The notes below the pieces were generated by a model, which saw nothing but the letters and a program-made list of their open reading frames with translations, ran no database searches and had not been told where the DNA came from. From contig JAQGDQ010000087.1 in NCBI GenBank assembly GCA_030141605.1, forward strand, positions 374,001 through 434,000: 60,000 nucleotides of DNA, written 5' to 3'. The first letter of the stretch is position 1; each line of letters begins with the position of its first letter. The DNA comes from Tubiluchus corallicola. Taxonomy: Eukaryota > Priapulida > Priapulimorpha > Priapulimorphida > Tubiluchidae. The translations under genes were made by a program, and so were the position numbers. Shown piece by piece: positions 23,801-34,533 of the stretch.

Positions 23801-26800
23801 GTAGAAAAGGGGGGGGGCAGTGAGGAAAAAGGGGAGGTAGGCAGTGACAATGTTGCCATTAGGAGCAGTTAATAAGTAACTTTTTGTTTTCTACAATGAA
23901 TGACAAAATATACATCATAAACACTAAGGTAAAGGAACACGTATACAATTTATACAGAAGAAAATCTTGTTGTGTGTTCGCATGTGTGTATGAAGAAGGA
24001 GGGATGCTAGGAATCCACTGAAAGCCAAGGGGGCACCAGTCTGGATAAGTATGAGAACCACTGTTATAAGAGGATATCACTCTTACATAATTACTGAATA
24101 CTTTAAAGGAAAAAGCCAACCCTCGAACAACATTCATTGTATATTAATACACATTTAAAAATATTGAAATTACCAAATAATATAAGCTGATTAGCTGATA
24201 TAGACTGATTAACAACAACTTCAAAGTGCTTACTTAACTTTAATTAGCTTTTTCACAGTTCCACGATTGATCATGTCGTTGTGTCACATTGAGATGTGTA
24301 AGTGTACTACTCACAATAATTACTCATAAACATGAAATTCTTATCTGGTTTAGTAGGCTACGAGCATACAGAAAGTGTCAGGTGGTTTACTTAGCTTACA
24401 GAAAGTGCCAGGTGGTTTACTTAGCTTTTAGAGCTCAATTAGTATCTTGTTAAAATAATAATTCTGTTACCTTGTCAGTGTTAACTAGCCAAGTTGGGGG
24501 TCATGACATTATCGTCAGTAACTGGTTTTCATTACATAGTGGACAACGGGATTCGTCAAAAAACAAAAATACTATTGATTTCTCCTTTAACGTTTTGGAT
24601 TATTTGTAGTTGATGTAGCAATTGCTGCTGCAAAAAAGGTTCATGCAAGCACTTGGCATGATAAGCGTTTACATAACACGGTATCCAGATGACGCCATTT
24701 TGCATTCAAAATGAGAGGACCCAAGCGTGAAGTGATCGCAATTTTAAATTGATTTTACGTGAGGCACTAATCACAGTTTTACTGCTGAAACTTTCTAACA
24801 TTTTTGTAAAATATTAAAATAAACTCTATTTTCTGAGAGCTATGGCTTTTCCTTTAAAATAAAAATACTAATATGATGATGATGATGATGATAATAATAA
24901 TGTGATTTACACATATACCAATAATGCTTCAGTATCACAAAGTTTTTCCTTTCCTAGAAGAACCAAAGATGCATAGCCACAAAAACTATATCCTCCATGG
25001 GCTTCCATACTGGGTACTCCGGCGAATCCGCCTTCATAAGTCTGACACCTACAATAAATTATTCGCACATTTAAAAATTCATGTAAATAATGAGCAAAGA
25101 AATGAAACTATACCTTCAGAATAAACAAAACAAATAAAACGTCATGTCCTATATATTTGTTATAACCAAGCGTATAAACTCTCTTTAACGCTACTGTAAA
25201 GACATAAAAATAATTTCTGTAGATAGTTAGTACTGTACAAAATAGAAAACTTACCCTACTATCCACTCAGCTGTGTCCTTAAACAACTCATCAGTTGCAA
25301 TATTAGTTAGCCTAGCCACAGCCAATGCACAGTATGCTCCCCTGCAATCAACAAATTAAAATGTTTTGTGCATTTTGCTATCAAAAACTGAGATATAATA
25401 AAGATTTGAGCAAAAGTTTGAAAGACACAGCAGATGTTGCAGACAAGATGTCTTAGAAAGGTACCATAAACGGACAATTGTTAAATTGTTCCAGTAGTTC
25501 CATATCACATACATAACCTTCAAAATGCATAGCTAATGAATGGTTTACAAACTCGTTAAAAAAAGAGGTACCTGGCACCTAGAAGAAATCAACTTAAAGC
25601 AAAACTGGACCCAATTTCAAACTGTAGGTCAAAACAAAATCTACTCTTTAAAATATTGAAAGGAAACATACTACTTTTTCAAAAATGGCTTACTTGAAAG
25701 AATTATTACCACACAAACACAATTTCATGCCGCAAGTTCTTCGCTGTTACATTACTAATAACTTTTGCCATTAGTTAGATGGGCACTAGCGCCTGCATTT
25801 CGGATACGCATTGCACAAAAAACACACGCTGTACCTCTCAGTTCAGATGTGTTAGTTTGTGACAAACTACACACGTTCGACAGCTCATGCGTGAGCACAG
25901 CGGTAAATTTGGAATTTGAATTTTTGTCTTAAAACTTGCCTAGTTTTAGTACAAAACACTGAATATCTTACAGTAGCATTATACTTCAATTTTCGCTTTC
26001 GCAAATGCATGCAACACGCTCGTGGAATTTTGCTGTTGAAAATTATGTTAATTTGTGATGTCATCAATAATTGGGCTTGCCCGCCATTAATTAAGTTTTT
26101 AATCTATTATTTAATTATCAGAAATGTTTTCATCAGAAATTCTTACATGAAATGTTTTTGCAGTATTAATTGTGTCAAAATGTAAATTTTTATTCAACTT
26201 CAAAATGAGGCAGTATATGAAAAATCGCCCTGTCTTCAAAGAAGGGAATTGAAAAGAATACAATGCAGATGACACCAATTTCAGACACAAAAAACTAAGT
26301 TCAAACAGAACTGTGAACAAAATGTAAAAAAACTACCAAACTATTGTTTCCATGACAACGTGCATCGAAATGCCACTGCTTTATTGCCAGTTTTTGATTT
26401 ATTATGATTTTGCTACATACAGCACTTTCTTTCACTACAGACTCTGTGCAGACTAAATACATCTCACCAAAGTGAACTTGCCTGACATCAGCTTCGCCGT
26501 TGATGTGCATCATAAAAGACCCTTCTGGAGTTTTCATTCTTTTTAAATACGACTGTAACGTTTCCCTACATAAAAAAATGCGATAACCAAATTTTACATA
26601 ACAATTAAAAATATACACACTAACATACACCAGCCAACTATTTGATGAAACGCAGAGCCCAGAAATCATCTCAGCTCTGGCATGGGTCTAGGGGCAAATT
26701 ACATGCCTGAAGTGTTCGCTTTTTTGGGTATCAAAATCAAATTATCAAAAAATTTATCAAAAAATTATCAAATCATCACACGCACGCACGCACGCACCCA

Positions 26801-29800
26801 TATTTCATGGTATCCAGATGTTGTGGATATATATATCCAAAACACAACTTGCAGCTAAGGTTTATAATTCCCTACACACAAGAAATTGTTTCGTGAAGCA
26901 GATTTATATATATATGTGTATATATTATATTATATAATAAATTATTATATTATATAATATTATATTATATAAATATATAATCGATAAATAGATTTATATA
27001 TCTTATATACAACATATATATGTGTGTGCGTGCGTGTGTGTGTGTATCAAAAAATGTTATTTTATACACATGAAAAAAGCTTAATACTTAATAGCAGCCA
27101 AATGTGGTTAATTACTCACTTACTGTAATTACGGTGCTTCAATTACTGTAGCACCCTTTACTATAACATACATCACGAGGCTCATAAACTCTACTGTATT
27201 ATTAAGAATAGTACTACTAATTGTGTGGCAAAGGAAACCAGGAGATTTTGCAAACATGTGTGTGGAGTTGTGGAATGCATGAAAACTGAAATCCGATGCA
27301 TGTGTGGATGTGAAAGACTCAAAATACATGCGACATACACCTAATGTACGAGACTTGACACCTTTGCACAAATGTAACAAAAGCATGAAAATCGAAATTG
27401 TAACCTGACATAGAAATTTTGGCAGTAATGTATTAAATCAGTATTTTTTTATTACAAATTATTTTAATTAATTAATTGTCTATAGTTTTTGCTGCTGATT
27501 GTAATTAGTTAACATACTCTAGGCTACAGTGATGAGCTCGTTACTTTTAAAAAGTAATCTGCCACGGCTTCCAATTACTACGGAAAAAATTGAAATCAAA
27601 TTACTCATGACTCATTCCTTTTAGCAAGGGTAATTCCTTACTGATTACTTATTACTTTCGTGTGTTAGTTCGAATGAAACATTAGCGAAAAGTTTGCATT
27701 TCTTGCTTTTAGTAAAATTGTCTAAATCTAAATCAGTCATTAGATTAATTCACTCTACAATTTCCTAGCAAAACTCACTGCAATGTTATTTTTATAATGC
27801 AGGTAACAGTATTTCCTCTGCACACAAAGTGCACTGCGCTGTATTTTAGTTTGTCCTGCATGTGCAAAATCAAAATGGTCATATGTCAAAAATTCCTGCT
27901 TGCTGAACTGATGATGAAGTCTGAATTTTGTCATCTGTATCTACTGCAAACACCTGTACACACACAAAAGTGTTCAGTTACGTTAATTCCCCGAGGCCAG
28001 GGACTACTAAATCTACTAAAACTAGTCCCAGACTGGGCCTGGCATTACTCAGCTACATATCTGTGCAGGTGACCAAGCACCGAGTGAATAAAACAATGAG
28101 CTAAACATGTAGAAGCTCTTATCAAGCAGTAAGACTATCAAGTGAAGTCATTATTTAAGCGAAGTAATAAACTGGCATGTGCAGTTTATAATTTTACATG
28201 TAGGCATTGGGTGGCAGAGATAAACAAAAGGAAGGCAGCTAAATAGATCAAAACAGCCTAGTTTAAAATGTTACCCTTGGATAGCTAAGTAATGCAGGTT
28301 TAATAGCATTACTGCCAAAGTAACACGTAATCTGATTACAAGACTGAGCAGAGTAATTGTGTTACATTACTCGTTACTATACAATGTAATCTGATTACAG
28401 CAATGCATTACTATCTAACACTGTTAGGCAAGACATTTTTGCAGAATAATACCACAACAGCAATCATACCTGTTAATAATATTGTAAGCTTCTGGAGTTC
28501 CTAATATACACAATGCATTAACAGCAGCGTAGGTAGGTGCAAGGTGGGCCAGCTGAGTAGGACCACCAGCAAATCCACCATCAGAGCACTGACATTTCCC
28601 CAAAAACCTGGCAACTCTATAACAAAAGAGAGAAACTTGAGAATAACAATGTTCATATTGTGAACATATTGAACATGACATTGTTCATCATATTAATGAA
28701 AACATGACATTAGTGAGAATATTATATTCTCACTAATATTAATTGCTAATAATTCTCATTAATTATTTGCTAATAATATCTGAATATGAGAGTATTCAAA
28801 AACTGTTTCTATTGTACATTATTCACAATTAGCTGTATTATACTACATATCGCACACAGATGTATTTCCGTAAACAACTGAATTATGACTAAAATAGCAA
28901 TCAAAAAAATCTAATCCTTTCTCCTCATGCGATGTCATCATTTTTAAGTTTCTGTGACAGATTAATTTAACAACAAATTATTCAAAAGCTCAAAGCAACA
29001 AAGAAAAGCCTTTTAACTTTTTCAATTCAGCTAAAGCTGCAACACTTGGCAACCTTATGTTGCATCCATAAAATTTAAAACTACCCCCAACACTGCCATC
29101 TATCATGAAACTTCATTAAAGACACATACATAAAATTTTATAGGAATCTTACTCTGATTTAAGTACGTCGGGAACAGGTTCATCCAGTACTTCCAAACTG
29201 TGCAAAATCCAATAGCAAAGCCATGGTCTGCTGGCATCTAAACACTATAAACAACAGATTATATAACTAATAACAGTTTCTTAATTATTTTTTATTAAAT
29301 TAGTTACTTCTGACTCACGGCAATGGATCTTTAAAGTAAATGTCAACAAATGAAAAGTTTTTGCCAAAATAATTCACTCAAGGTAACAAATAGATTACAG
29401 ATTAGTCTTCCATATACGAGTACCAAATTTTTTAACCATATCTTCCTTGGGTTTACAATTCACCCGGGTAAATCCAGCCATAATATTCCTCTCATTATGA
29501 TGTACTATACTGATGCACAAAACTTAGTTTGTCTATATTTCTCTTTTACTTTAGAATTATACAAAGTGATATGCATAATTTATTAAGTCTTAATATTTCA
29601 ACAAATATGTTATATTATTTAAAAAGAGATATTAACAAAGACACTAGCAAGTATATAAAAAAAGATATTACGGTTTAAATAAATTTGGCTACATCATTTC
29701 TATATTCTGTAACAAATCCAATAGATTCCACTTATCAATGAAGATTAATTTATTTAACTAACAATAATTCTTGACAAATTTACAAATTTTCTCACTTCAT

Positions 29801-32509
29801 ATGATTCAGGAAGCTCTTTCAATCCTTTCAGAAGAAAATGGATGTGCTTCTTCCTCATTAATTCCGGAGATCTATAGAAAAAAAGGAACATTTAGTCCAA
29901 ATACTTTAATTTATTGACAAGCGTGACAATCTAAAATTATTCTTATACAACTTTCTTACACGATTTGTCATTTCAAATTAGCATATAGTTCATACATATA
30001 GTGAGAGACTGAAGCAGAGTCAGTTGCTACTACATCGGCTGACTCACACAGTAAATCAGCTAGCCCGGCTGAGGTTAATTGACTTTTCAGCTGAATTGGC
30101 TTAAAGAAAAAATCAGCTAAGTCACCTAAAGCTACAATTTTTGTTAACTAAATAAATGATAAATTGTTAGTTAACTGTTGCATTATGGAGATAATTTTTT
30201 TAACTAATTCACGTTGCTTATACACATAAAAAAGCTGATGTACAAATTCAAATAATGCTATTACAGATCAATTTTTTTATTATTATAAAAAAGCAATAGA
30301 TTCATTGCATATATAATTTAAATCCAACTCTTGGCGAGGCTTATCTTGATTACCAACGAATCAATACCAAAACACCAAAATCTTCCCATACGTGTGACTA
30401 GCGTCGCCCACTTGAGTACTTAATTTCGAATTCACCAGCTTTCTCGCTCAAAAATTTCTAAAGTTTAGCTTCTCTGCCAGCACACACACAATTTGACCGC
30501 GAATCTGCAGTGCATTTGCCATATTTCAACCACTGATTTGCAGTGTCAGATGATTATCGCAAGAGCAAAAATCTTAGCAGCCGGCAAAAAGTGTCGGCTA
30601 GCTCGACTCCTATCACAGAGCAGCTGGTGCGACTAACGCTGGGTTTCTTATTGGCTAGATTAACTGTAGAAATAAACCAGCTGGAGCTCAGCTGAAACAG
30701 CGCAGCACATCGAGCAGTGTTGCTGTTTATACCATAAGTATAGGAACATATAATAATTTAAGGATTTGTACCATACAAAAAAGAGGTTATACAATAATCA
30801 GTAATTATACGATACTTTAGTAATGCGAAACAAAAAATAGCAGAAAATGTGCACTGAAAATTTTTATAACATTACTGCTAACAGACATTGATTTCAAGTG
30901 AATTTAAATATTCCAAGAATCAGCTATAAACATTCACAAACTTGAAAAACAATTTTTTCCTCCCTCCATACTGATATTTTTTAAGCTCATAAGGTAAAAC
31001 AGAAACAATTTTTTTGTGGCCAGCCCTAATACTAAAGCACTGATGCAAAGCTCAACTGATATCCTATCCTATAACAATGAACACAAAAAATATGTCCATT
31101 AAATGTCTGCAGTAAATAATTTATTGAAAAATGGAAAACACAATGACATTCTAACATTTAACAAACTTATTCATAAACTGTCCATTGTTCTTTTAAAACA
31201 TACAAATACTCACGTGGGATCTAAATCTACAGCATGGCGGAACCAATTATAGAGCGTACCGACACTAGATTCAACTTTCATCTGCAAAAAAATAATGTCA
31301 AGCAGTGAGAACTCTAAGCTAGATGACTAATGTTTGCACTTACCAAGAGAGTGAAATAGCATTGCACACAGCAGTCTTCACTTAAAGAATATGAAGGTAT
31401 GTTTAAAAAATTTAACTGGAAATGATGTAATTCAAGTTAATTCAAATGATCATAAAATCTACGTAACACTAGGATGTAGTATTATTATATATAACCGAAA
31501 TGTATAATGTCAAATGCAATGTTTGTCAGTTAAATTAGAGATTTTCTTACACTTGCAGATTCAAAAACACAACTGTACCTACTGTAACTCAGGAACATGA
31601 TTTCAGTAGTCTCAAACGTAATTATCAATTTTTGGTCTCAACAACATTTTAAAATACAAATGCATAAAAAAGCCGAAACTGATGCATGGGATCCATTATA
31701 TAGGGACTACAACAGTACTTATTTTTCTCACTTGAAAGACAAATTAGAGAGAAAGCATAAATGTTAAAAGTGAGAGAGAAAACGTGTGAAAAAAACAAGA
31801 GAGACGACTACAGACAAAAAGCCTACTTATAGGCTTCGCCATGTCAATCTACGGTAACCTAACAGTAATCAAACTTTAGGATAAATCTCACTGTTGTGAA
31901 ATCTCACTGTCACTCATTTTGTATCTCTCGCCTCTTGGTGCATCTCTAATCGTAAGAGAAGGCTCAGAAGATACTGTACATTCATAACTGTATTAATTTT
32001 ATAGATGTATATGCCTGGTAATGTCAGCGCGATTGAAAGTAGCAAAAGTTCCAAGCACCTATCTACAGTAGGTCAATTTAGTAATTTACTGTTTAGCTTA
32101 ACGTTAATAAAGTCTTTAAAAATTAAAGATTTAGAACAAACCCAAACCCTAGTGAAGGAATTAAAGCATTTGAAAAATGTACACTGAGTAACATCAACGA
32201 GTTCTAAGCTTTAAAAAGCGGGCTCTACAATAGCCTAAAAAACCTTTAGCTATAAACAGAGATCTACCTACTACGTAAGACAATGCCTAAATTTTCCTGT
32301 ACTATATTTGTAGAAATAGTTAGCAAAGGGATCCTAAATCAAGGTATGTCGGGTGAAGTCAGCATGACATAAAATAACTATATTATTGTGCAAAACGTGC
32401 GATAACAGTAAAAACGTACTTGTTCAAGAAAGCTCTCTGTAGTCAAACCATCATCTTTAGAGCGATCATTCTGAAAATCGTCTCGCAAACACCGCAACAA
32501 GGATGCCAT
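17816..32509 (-). CDS. FNTB: FNTB, protein farnesyltransferase beta subunit, complete
   Basis: FNTB is the catalytic, zinc-binding beta subunit. With FNTA it transfers farnesyl to the Cys of CaaX proteins (Ras, lamins, Rheb). Thirteen exons, listed separately, join in frame into 405 residues (human 437). The alpha-alpha barrel repeats are clear: SDGGFAGGP (about 120-128), PEGSFMMH, YEGGFAGVP, LEGGFQGR and PTGGLIDKP. The zinc ligands are in place: Asp281 and Cys283 in LVDGCYSFW and His346 in FYHTCYC, equivalent to human D297, C299 and H362. The substrate-pocket tryptophans in RPWLCYW are kept, as is the basic GRTNK patch. The protein ends GKLPVP, without the acidic C-terminal tail of mammals, and its N-terminus is shorter. 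The intron after exon 6 uses a GC donor. Sequence is FTase-like, not GGTase-I beta, because NRDFYHTCYCLSGLS and HPVYNIG match FNTB. Confidence 0.97.
17900..19337 (-). other. FNTB intron 12
   Basis: A 1.4-kb intron. It contains one copy of a dispersed repeat (family D, about 18150-18285). Nothing else recognised. Confidence 0.6.
18150..18285 (+). repeat. Dispersed repeat family D, copy 1
   Basis: Shares gagagagaaaacgtgtga, acaagagagac, aaaaagcctact and tcaatctacgg-like blocks in the same order with 31735-31860. Two diverged copies in two introns of one gene; class unknown. Confidence 0.65.
19338..19452 (-). CDS. FNTB: FNTB coding exon 12 (residues 340-378), zinc ligand 3
   Basis: Acceptor cgccttttcag, reading NRDFYHTCYCLSGLSVAQHF, then a His/Gly-rich stretch to DRRNEL, donor gtgagt. 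His346 is the third zinc ligand. Confidence 0.97.
19601..19866. repeat. Diverged tandem duplication, about 145-bp unit, two copies
   Basis: Both copies share gcgaaatgaaat-like, ggcaaatgcac, caatgctaa, ttctattctcct-like and aaggctgttttt words in order. It lies in FNTB intron 11, just upstream of exon 12. Confidence 0.65.
20414..20421 (+). repeat. Left target-site duplication cattaggt
   Basis: Identical to 21464-21471 on the other side of the element. Confidence 0.93.
20422..21463. mobile_element. Non-autonomous hAT-type DNA transposon (1,042 bp)
   Basis: Terminal inverted repeats read caggggtgtgcaaa at the left and its exact complement at the right. Both ends continue with GGCCCGC-rich subterminal sequence typical of hAT elements. 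A perfect 8-bp target duplication, cattaggt, flanks it (20414-20421 and 21464-21471), which is the hAT hallmark. No transposase ORF is present, so it is non-autonomous. It contains a large internal hairpin. It sits in FNTB intron 11, opposite or neutral to gene direction. Confidence 0.93.
20802..20965. repeat. Long inverted repeat (hairpin) inside the hAT element
   Basis: The arm from ttgatctgcccggtcgtctt to about 20850 is repeated as its complement ending about 20965, around an AT-only centre. Arms are roughly 60-70 bases with few mismatches. A second short palindrome (gattggctggt ... accagccaatc) lies at 20746-20777. Confidence 0.88.
21464..21471 (+). repeat. Right target-site duplication cattaggt
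   Basis: Identical to 20414-20421. Confidence 0.93.
21719..21788 (-). CDS. FNTB: FNTB coding exon 11 (residues 317-340)
   Basis: Acceptor atttttgcag, reading GGLQEYLLICCQHPTGGLI and DKPT plus two bases, donor gtgagt. It matches human ALQEYILMCCQCPAGGLLDKPG. Confidence 0.96.
22626..22667 (-). CDS. FNTB: FNTB coding micro-exon 10 (residues 303-316)
   Basis: A 42-base exon between acceptor ctgttctag and donor gtagta, reading GDECLSQDKWMFHQ. It parallels human GDPALSMSHWMFHQ. Confidence 0.95.
23186..23318 (-). CDS. FNTB: FNTB coding exon 9 (residues 259-302), zinc ligands 1 and 2
   Basis: Acceptor ttttgttgcag, reading YWTVNRQMKLEGGFQGRTNK, LVDGCYSFWLGAILPLIHR and LYME plus one base, donor gtttgt. 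Asp281 and Cys283 of DGC bind zinc in the family. Confidence 0.97.
23780..24063. mobile_element. Decayed hAT-like MITE (284 bp)
   Basis: Left end cagtgtttcccaaagtgggc; the right end, read on the other strand, is cagtggttctcatac. These are typical hAT-like termini. Flanks share only ttata of a possible 8-bp duplication, so the copy is old. It lies in FNTB intron 8 and includes a G-run near 23811. Confidence 0.6.
24368..24427. repeat. 30-bp tandem duplication, two copies
   Basis: Unit acagaaagtgtcaggtggtt followed by tacttagctt, repeated with a single clear difference (gtc/gcc). FNTB intron 8. Confidence 0.95.
24670..24860 (+). repeat. Dispersed repeat family A, copy 3 (partial)
   Basis: Aligned with 5630-5810: ttcaaaatgagag, cccaagcgtgaagtga, gattttac, ctttctaacattttt and gcttttcctttaa in order. 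FNTB intron 8. Confidence 0.72.
24871..24902. repeat. ATG/ATA trinucleotide microsatellite
   Basis: About seven ATG units then ATA units, 17 bases from the end of FNTB exon 8. Confidence 0.9.
24919..25048 (-). CDS. FNTB: FNTB coding exon 8 (residues 215-258)
   Basis: Acceptor tattgtag, reading CQTYEGGFAGVPSMEAHGGY, SFCGYASLVLL and CDTEALL, donor gtatat, phase 0. Confidence 0.97.
25255..25341 (-). CDS. FNTB: FNTB coding exon 7 (residues 186-215)
   Basis: Acceptor gattgcag, reading GAYCALAVARLTNIAT to DTAEWIV plus two bases, donor gtaagt. It matches human SAYCAASVASLTNI...GTAEWIA. Confidence 0.97.
25565..26065 (-). repeat. Dispersed repeat family B, copy 1
   Basis: Its reverse complement aligns over about 500 bases with 39775-40265. 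Shared blocks: aacagcaaaattcc, cgagcgtgtt, attgaagta, cgaacgtgtgta, actagtgcccatctaact, gtaacagcgaagaact and cctttcaatatttta. FNTB intron 6. Non-coding; class unknown. Confidence 0.8.
26482..26565 (-). CDS. FNTB: FNTB coding exon 6 (residues 158-186), GC donor
   Basis: Acceptor ttatgtag, reading ETLQSYLKRMKTPEGSFMMH to GEADV plus AG. The donor is CAG|gcaagt, a textbook GC-AG donor; no GT gives the right frame, and exon 7 continues the protein exactly. Confidence 0.95.
26777..26798. repeat. CACG tetranucleotide microsatellite
   Basis: About five cacg units in FNTB intron 5. Confidence 0.9.
26900..27046. repeat. AT-only and TG-rich low-complexity tract
   Basis: Almost pure A/T with many tatata and attatat words, ending in tgtgtgcgtgcgtgtgtg. 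FNTB intron 5. Confidence 0.9.
27527..28423. mobile_element. Decayed hAT-like element (897 bp)
   Basis: Starts cagtgatgagctcgttactt and ends ctatctaacactg, with subterminal taatctgattac and ttactcgttact words. This matches the familiar class of non-autonomous elements with CAGTG-type ends and TAAC/GTTAC-rich flanks. The flanking octamers ctaggcta and ttaggcaa agree at 6 of 8 bases, as expected of an aged 8-bp duplication. It ends 46 bases from FNTB exon 5. Confidence 0.7.
28470..28616 (-). CDS. FNTB: FNTB coding exon 5 (residues 109-158)
   Basis: Acceptor tttgttatag. It encodes VARFLGKCQCSDGGFAGGP and HLAPTYAAVNALCILGT to YNIIN plus two bases, donor gtatga. This is the first QW-type repeat of the barrel. 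Confidence 0.97.
28709..28737. repeat. 29-bp perfect palindrome
   Basis: Arms attagtgagaatat and atattctcactaat around a single base. It sits next to short gaacaatgttcat-like repeats in FNTB intron 4. Confidence 0.9.
29153..29244 (-). CDS. FNTB: FNTB coding exon 4 (residues 79-109)
   Basis: Acceptor gtttatag, reading CLDASRPWLCYWILHSLEVL to VLKS plus two bases, donor gtaaga. Nearly identical to human CLDASRPWLCYWILHSLELL. Confidence 0.97.
29796..29871 (-). CDS. FNTB: FNTB coding exon 3 (residues 53-78)
   Basis: Acceptor tctatag, reading TSPELMRKKHIHFLLKGLKE to PESYE, donor gtgaga. It matches human VLQREKHFHYLKRGLRQLTDAYE. Confidence 0.93.
29872..31213 (-). other. FNTB intron 2, possible old repeat
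   Basis: Between about 30000 and 30720 there are many cagctga/tcagctg words in both orientations and a locally GC-richer end, suggestive of an old inserted element. No end structure or target duplication could be shown. Confidence 0.35.
31214..31281 (-). CDS. FNTB: FNTB coding exon 2 (residues 31-53)
   Basis: Acceptor ttttttgcag, reading MKVESSVGTLYNWF to VDLDP plus two bases, donor gtgagt. MKVE parallels AKVEEKIQE of human FNTB. Confidence 0.88.
31735..31860 (+). repeat. Dispersed repeat family D, copy 2
   Basis: Partner of 18150-18285; FNTB intron 1. Confidence 0.65.
32420..32509 (-). CDS. FNTB: FNTB coding exon 1 (residues 1-30)
   Basis: MASLLRCLRDDF to TTESFLEQ, donor gtacgt, phase 0. 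The DDGLTTES segment parallels human DDSVETVTS. The ATG is the only one that fits the frame of exon 2 here. Confidence 0.85.
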
Positions 32510-32610
32510 TTTTCTACAGTAACTCACTAACTGCGGCTACTTTTTTATTAAACATGGATAGCTGTAGTCAACGTCGCGCAACGTCCACGACTAAAGCATT
32601 AGTGATAGCA

Positions 32611-32663
32611 TTGACGTATAAAGTAATAACGTATAACAATTGACGTACAATAGTATTGACGTA
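32611..32663. promoter_or_regulatory. Three ttgacgta repeats upstream of FNTB
   Basis: The octamer ttgacgta occurs at 32611, 32640 and 32656, within about 155 bases upstream of the FNTB start codon. TGACGTA resembles a CREB/ATF half-site. It may simply be a short tandem duplication of tattgacgtataac, so regulation is only inferred. Confidence 0.35.
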
Positions 32664-34162
32664 TAACAATAAAGTAATCCATACTACTAGTCTACTACCC
32701 ATTGTTAAATAATTGAATTAAAAAAGGTCAGTTTTTCTTTCTAAATAATTATGTAAAACTCGTCTGCTTAAAGCCAAACAGCGAAGTACACATTCGTTAA
32801 ATTGTAGCTTATCTAACTATGGCCTTTAGTTCGTGATACTAAATATAAATACGGGCACATAAGTCTAAAAAATTCTTAAAAACAATCACAGCAGATGGTC
32901 CACCAGATACTTGATACTGCCATACATGCCGGTTATGAATTGCCTGTACCAATACAAGACCCTTCTCCTTCTTTCTTCTTCTCCTTTATTCGTCTATAGA
33001 GAAGGCCGTCTTTTAACTTGAAATCTTTAACAACTATGCATAGTTTCCACCCACATAATATGATATTATAATTATTTCACATCGCTTGAATTGGATGTTA
33101 CTTATGACTGGTTGTATTGTGGGAAGAAAATATTTTCTTCAGTAGATGTAGTTGAATGTCCAATTGAAACCAACAAATTGTGTTTAAAATAAAAATAACA
33201 ACTATATCAGGCCGCTTGATATACAAACACACCTTCTTGTATATTTTATTTGGACAGCATCTTTACAAGCACTAAACTCACTTATCTGTTTCTTTAAGAT
33301 ACTTGTTTAACTTTTCAATCTGTTATCTAAAATTCTATTTAATACAGTGGGCAAATCCATTAGTCAATCTTTATTTAAAAGGCCCAATGCAATCTAAACA
33401 CTTCTAAGTAATTTCAGTTTAAAACTAAAAGCTAGTATTTTGTAATTTTTGTTCTTTGTAATTTTAACTAGACTTTAGTGACTAACAATGGAAACACTAA
33501 CAATGTTAAGAATTTACATAACATAAGTTTTTGCTAAGGTGGGGTTCAACAATGATGAGTAAATGATAACACAGAACAATTTATTACATCGAAACACTGG
33601 TGAATCAACTCAGAGTCTGTCACTATATAGTGCGCGAACCGTGGTTCTGTGTGTCTCTTATAGCCTATATGTAGTGGATAGGAGCAGATCAAATTACTAA
33701 ATGCCTTGAAAGTCACTGAATCTTACCTCAATAAATCACATTGTGGTAATCCCATAGGACCTGAGGGGAAAATAATTCAAAAACATCTGATATACAATCT
33801 TGTGTGACATATCTGCAAAACATTTGGAAGATTATGTGTTTGCTCTGATTGCTTTGAGTTTTTGATCACACTACATTAAGGTCAAGATATTGTAATCTGT
33901 GAGAGATGCACTATAAGCTTCCACCATAAAATTCTAATCGAGGGCATGACATCCCTCTATTGATTCAACAATATTTTCTTGTAATAAATTCTTTTATACT
34001 GTTACTTGTTGTTTTTGGAACTAACCCAACCAAAAAAAGGTTATATTACACCCAGTATAATCTCGTTTCTTTGCTTCAGTGTGTTGCACTTGGCCCGGTT
34101 TAGTATCCAAATGCAAATTGGTTAACTATTTAATACACAGACAGAAATTTTCATCTGGCCAG

Positions 34163-34533
34163 TAGGGGTGAGTATCGAATTCGATACGAACAAGTTTTTT
34201 ATTCGAATTCGATTGAAACCTAAAACTATAGATTCAAATTCAACACCTCAGCCACATATGTTCTTTATCGTTGAAACGTTTGATACATCATGCAATTAGC
34301 ATAATTTATTTGTGGTTTCTATGTAAACAAATTATTAGTAGTTTACTCCAGAAGAAAATCAAGTAATACGCCTGATCTTTGTAAGACTGACTTTACTGGT
34401 GGTTCGAAATCTTGTTCTAAAATCTATCAATCTCAATTTGAATTCGAAACACTGAAGCTCGGTTCAACTCGAATGTCACAAATTCGATTCGAATCGAATT
34501 TGCTTTTTAGTAGAGAATGTCCACTCACCCCTA
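34163..34533. mobile_element. hAT-like MITE (371 bp)
   Basis: Ends are taggggtgagt and its complement actcaccccta. The flanking octamer ctggccag is perfect on both sides (34155-34162 and 34534-34541). That octamer is itself a palindrome, so the inverted repeats might instead be 19 bases long. It fits the nTnnnnAn preference of hAT insertions. The interior has repeated cgaattcga words near both ends and no ORF. Confidence 0.85.

Noticed and set aside
26301-26669. 122-residue minus-strand ORF
   Set aside because: It is FNTB exon 6 read through into both flanking introns.
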